Assembly: GCF_910594005.1 (NCBI RefSeq)
Contig: NC_057834.1
Span: forward strand, 42,874,537 to 42,938,536
DNA from: Cervus elaphus
Lineage: Eukaryota > Chordata > Mammalia > Artiodactyla > Cervidae
Direction of reading: 5' to 3'
Length of the DNA stretch: 64,000 nucleotides
Shown one piece after another: positions 22,016-64,000 of this stretch. Each line of letters begins with the position of its first letter. Positions within the stretch are counted from its first letter, which is position 1. The notes beneath the pieces are model-generated. The model ran no database searches and had not been told where the DNA came from. It saw only the letters and a list, made by a program, of their open reading frames with translations. The position numbers were made by a program, and so were the translations under genes.

Positions 22016-22439
22016 GTAAGCAACGGGGGAAATATCTAACGTCCAAAAAAATCCTTCCAAATATTTTACTTTATGGAGAGAAGGAGGTTTATATTTAATT
22101 TTGGGGCCATCGGTTTTTTTGTTTGTTTTTTAATAGGCTTTTTAACTGGTCCAGAGATGATTAATTCTTCGAAGAAAATCCCCACTTTTTTTTTTTTTGC
22201 CCTGAAGATACTAAGTTTCTTGGATTGGATTAGAAAATAAGCCCTATTCACAGTGCCAGATAGGGTTAGCGCCCATAAGCGTTTATTTCATGGTTCTCTT
22301 CTTTTTTCACTCTTACTCCTGCTTCCCACCAAGAATTATTTGAAATACAGCCTTGAACAAAGAATCTCTTGTAAGTCACTTCGTTATATTTATGTTTTAA
22401 ATGTTCTCATGCATTTCTGAGTATTCGTTTTAATCAGTA

Positions 22440-22600
22440 TATATTTGTTGAGCAGTTACAACGTTAAAGACATTTGTGCTAGTTGCTATGGAGAATATAA
22501 AAACCCAAGAAGACAATATCCCTGCCCTCAAGAAGTTTACAGTTGAGAGACAGCCATATCAAAAGAAAGACTATAATAAATACTTTAAAGGAAGTAAGTA
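22440..22600 (+). mobile_element. Ancient interspersed repeat, family unassigned
   Basis: Wording such as GTGCTAGTTGCTATGGAGAA and CCCTGCCCTCAAGAAGTTTA is typical of old mammalian repeats (L2-like), but I cannot assign it with certainty. Confidence 0.35.
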
Positions 22601-23027
22601 TAAAGTTGTTTGAAAGTACAGCTGAGGGAGAGACCTAGCCATGGGACACAGGGTAATGGAAAAGCAGATTCCCTGAAGGCTTTACAGTGGGTCCTCAGTA
22701 AGACTTCAAAGAATGAGTAGAATTTAGAGAGGAAGGGAATGGGGAGAGAACTCCATCCTGTACAATGGAAGGCATGACATGTTTGTGAAATGGCTTAACA
22801 GTACATAATTTGGAGTAATGGGAAATATTGCTAGAAGATAGAATGAAATCCAGTCACAGAGGCTCTTGAATGTGCTCTTTTGACCTTATTATTTTCAATA
22901 ATTGCTGATTTAAAATACTTATGGTACTTCATCTTAAGAACTGGCATTTAGGTTTATGTAAAGTATGCTAACTTTAAATTTTATCACACATGATAGTGCA
23001 ATTTTTCTTGACTGTAGATTTTTAAAA

Positions 23028-23264
23028 CAGCTGTTGTTGTTCAGTCCCTCAGTCGTGTCCAATTCTTTGAGATCCCATGAACCGCACCACAACACACTTC
23101 CCTGCCCTTCACCATCTCCTGGAGTTTGCTCAAACTCATATCTGTTGAGTCAGTGATGCCATCCAGCCATCTCATCTTCTGTGGCCCCTTCTCTTGCCCT
23201 CAATCTTTCCCACCATCAGAGTCTTTTCCAGTGAGTCAGCTCTTCGCATCAGGTGGCCAAATGA
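23028..23264 (-). mobile_element. BovB 3' fragment
   Basis: Antisense BovB terminus: TTGTTCAGTCCCTCAGTCGT, GTTGAGTCAGTGATGCCATC, CTTCGCATCAGGTGGCCAAA. Confidence 0.82.
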
Positions 23265-24083
23265 ACTCCATGAACAGTATGAAAAGGCTAAAAAAAACCC
23301 CCAAAAACCTGATATAAAAAGCATGATATAAAAAGGCTGATTTTTTTTGTAATTGAGAATTTGCTAATCTTTTAACATTCTCTTGCCAGTACTTTTTGTT
23401 GTCACCTGTTTATGTATTTGCAAGATGATTAGCCTAGGAATAGAGATGAAAGTTTTTAGCCATATGGAAATGCTATACATGATATTCTGAGTGGTGTTCT
23501 CTAGACTGAGGATCTCCAAAGTGGTTGCATGAAATGAGTCATTTGGGTTTGGGAAGGAAGTATTAGAACATGTATTTCTATTTAGTTTTTCTTAATTTTT
23601 TTAAAACTAATTTTTTTGTTTTATAGTGCATCATTGAATATTTTTAGAAATTATATATAAATTACTGTATGCTCTTTGGAGTCGGATGCTCACATTTTTT
23701 TGCTGTTCCATATTATTTAACTTGTGGAGAATCCGTTTTGTGAAAGGAATCACAATGATGGACATTCCCTCCTAGGTTATAGGTTATGCACAGGAAATCA
23801 GCAGGCTTAAAAAACAGTATCATTTCTCCTGGACTTTGGAATTACTGATTTGATTTCTTGTCAGTGCCTCCAGTGCAGTTCAACTTGTTATACTTTGGAA
23901 AAGATACTGTGTTATCTACCTAATTTTTTCTTGTCGTTACTCCTTCCTTCTTTTCTCACTTACGTTTGTAAATATTTCTTATCTGTATACATTTTTAGTA
24001 TGTATGTGTTAATATCTAGATGTTTATTTACATAAGCATACATATAGATATTTTTTCATCACCCCTTCCAGAAACAGGTGAGA

Positions 24084-62778
<38,695 letters not shown>

Positions 62779-63717
62779 AGCCAGCTGTTGGGTTTCTCCT
62801 TTTCCATTGCTGGCCAGTGACTGTCAGAGACACCATCACCAAGTTTTGTGTGATGAGATGTTTTCCATCATTTTTTTTTTCCTCTTGAATCAAATTTGTT
62901 ATTTGGGGAGAGCAATTCAGGGCTTCTCTGTAGACCTTGTCTCTTATAAGCAGGCTTTATATCTCCTTATACTTCCACTCCAGAGGTGAATAAATTGGGT
63001 GAACCAGCACTCATCCAGTAAACATTTTCTCTCGTTTCTTGGTTCACTTCCATCCAGTGTGCTTTTGGACTATCAGGAATATTTCAGTGAGATTTGGATT
63101 TCTCTAGCCATAGAATGTGAATGAGATATAGAGCAAACCATTTATCTCATTTTTTAAAGTTTGTTTTTTGTCTTAAATATATGTTTTCAGCCTATCTCCC
63201 AGGCTCTGCTAAGTAATGTAGCTAATTGAAGTAACCATCTCTTTGAATAAGGGGAAATAAAACTGATTTTTGGAGCAGATGGTCTCTGAGATATAAATGT
63301 ATGTTCCACTAGTGATTTTGTCATCTTTCCTTTTCTAAATTAATGGGAATATTCCAAATGTGATTACCTGGTTCTCACAGTCCTAGAACCATAAATATAT
63401 TCTCTACTCTCTCTCTCAGCATTGTCCTACTCCATCATTCATTACAGCAGAAATCTAAATTAAAAAAAAAAAATGTATCTCTCAACCACCTCTTTTATGC
63501 AGTCACCAATAAAATTTGCAAAGAAGGAAAGTGGCACCAGAATTTCCACTCTTTAGCACATGACTATCTGGATTCCTCCAGGCTACTTTAAATGTCTCTA
63601 CTCTGATTGAATTTAGGGAGTTTTAAATTTCAATTGCTGAATAGCACCATCCTGAGTTCAGACAATATATCTAAACTCTAGACCTTGTTCCCTGTTTTGG
63701 TATCCTACATGAATTGA
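62779..63717 (+). other. GOLPH3L: GOLPH3L 3' UTR and downstream flank
   Basis: Repeat-poor sequence. Candidate poly(A) signals AATAAA occur at 62989, 63256 and 63508. The one at 63256, followed by T/G-rich sequence, is my preferred end, but no signal can be chosen firmly. Confidence 0.55.
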
Positions 63718-63922
63718 CGTGTGTGCATGCTCAATCACTTCAGACGTGTCCAATTCTTTGTGACCCTATGGACTGTAGCCTGCCAGGTTCCTCTGTCCAT
63801 GGGATTCTCCAGGCAAGAATACTGGAGTGGGTTGCCATGCCCTCCTCCGGGGGATCTTCCCGACCCAGGAATGGAATCCACGTCTCTTAGTCTCCTGCAT
63901 TGACAGGCGGGTTCTTTACCTA
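63718..63922 (-). mobile_element. Bov-tA SINE
   Basis: Antisense, with GACGTGTCCAATTCTTTGTG and CTGCATTGACAGGCGGGTTC, downstream of GOLPH3L. Confidence 0.83.
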
Positions 63923-64000
63923 CTTTGTGTATATTTAAAGGTCCTGGAAGTAGTTTTATCTATATTTAATCCACAGATGCCCTCCTAGTCATTAGTCTTG

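Noticed and set aside
23265..23300. Inverted BovB 5' piece beside the BovB tail
   Set aside because: CCATGAACAGTATGAAAAGG matches the 5' region of the BovB at 56701-56720, but the match is too short to call a rearranged element.

Overview
This is mammalian nuclear DNA from a ruminant, most likely a bovid. The evidence is the abundant BovB (RTE) LINEs, tRNA/BovB-derived Bov-tA and Bov-A SINEs, CHR-type artiodactyl SINEs and bovine-type L1 tails. Intron/exon structure, GT-AG splice sites and poly(A) signals are all eukaryotic. There are no operons, CRISPR arrays or prokaryotic genes.

Two protein-coding genes lie head-to-tail on the + strand, in the order known for human 1q21.3 (HORMAD1 then GOLPH3L). 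HORMAD1 encodes a meiotic chromosome-axis HORMA protein. It has a CpG-rich promoter near 330-515 and 14 coding exons from 1456 to 20391. The spliced reading frame is intact and encodes 394 aa. GOLPH3L encodes a Golgi PtdIns4P-binding protein. It has a CCAAT-box and G-run promoter/first exon at about 21580-22015 and four coding exons at 24084-24266, 41494-41625, 42753-42867 and 62351-62778. Its frame is intact and encodes 285 aa. Only about 0.6 kb separates the HORMAD1 poly(A) signal from the GOLPH3L promoter elements.

Everything else is intronic or flanking and is dominated by retrotransposition. HORMAD1 introns carry BovB and SINE copies. They also carry an intact, intronless HMGB3 retrocopy (7497-9080) with a perfect target-site duplication. 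GOLPH3L intron 2-3 (17 kb) holds SINEs, BovB pieces, old L1 and a 28S rRNA retro-fragment. GOLPH3L intron 4 (42868-62350) is a nest of LINEs. It contains an old antisense L1 scaffold, a U6 retrocopy, a mariner hairpin resembling the ruminant miR-2284/2285 source, and an L1 with a 5' UTR fused directly to its 3' end. It also contains a twin-primed L1 with inverted 5' half and a near-complete but dead BovB.

The most unusual pattern is a set of at least eight short A/T-only insertions, each flanked by an 11-20 bp direct duplication. They look like L1 target-primed events in which only the poly(A) tail was integrated. One sits just upstream of the HORMAD1 start-codon exon and supplies part of its polypyrimidine tract. 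No unknown protein-coding system was found. The novelty here is in the retrotransposition structures. Repeat-family names come from recognition of consensus wording, not from a database search, and repeat edges are approximate unless a duplication is quoted.
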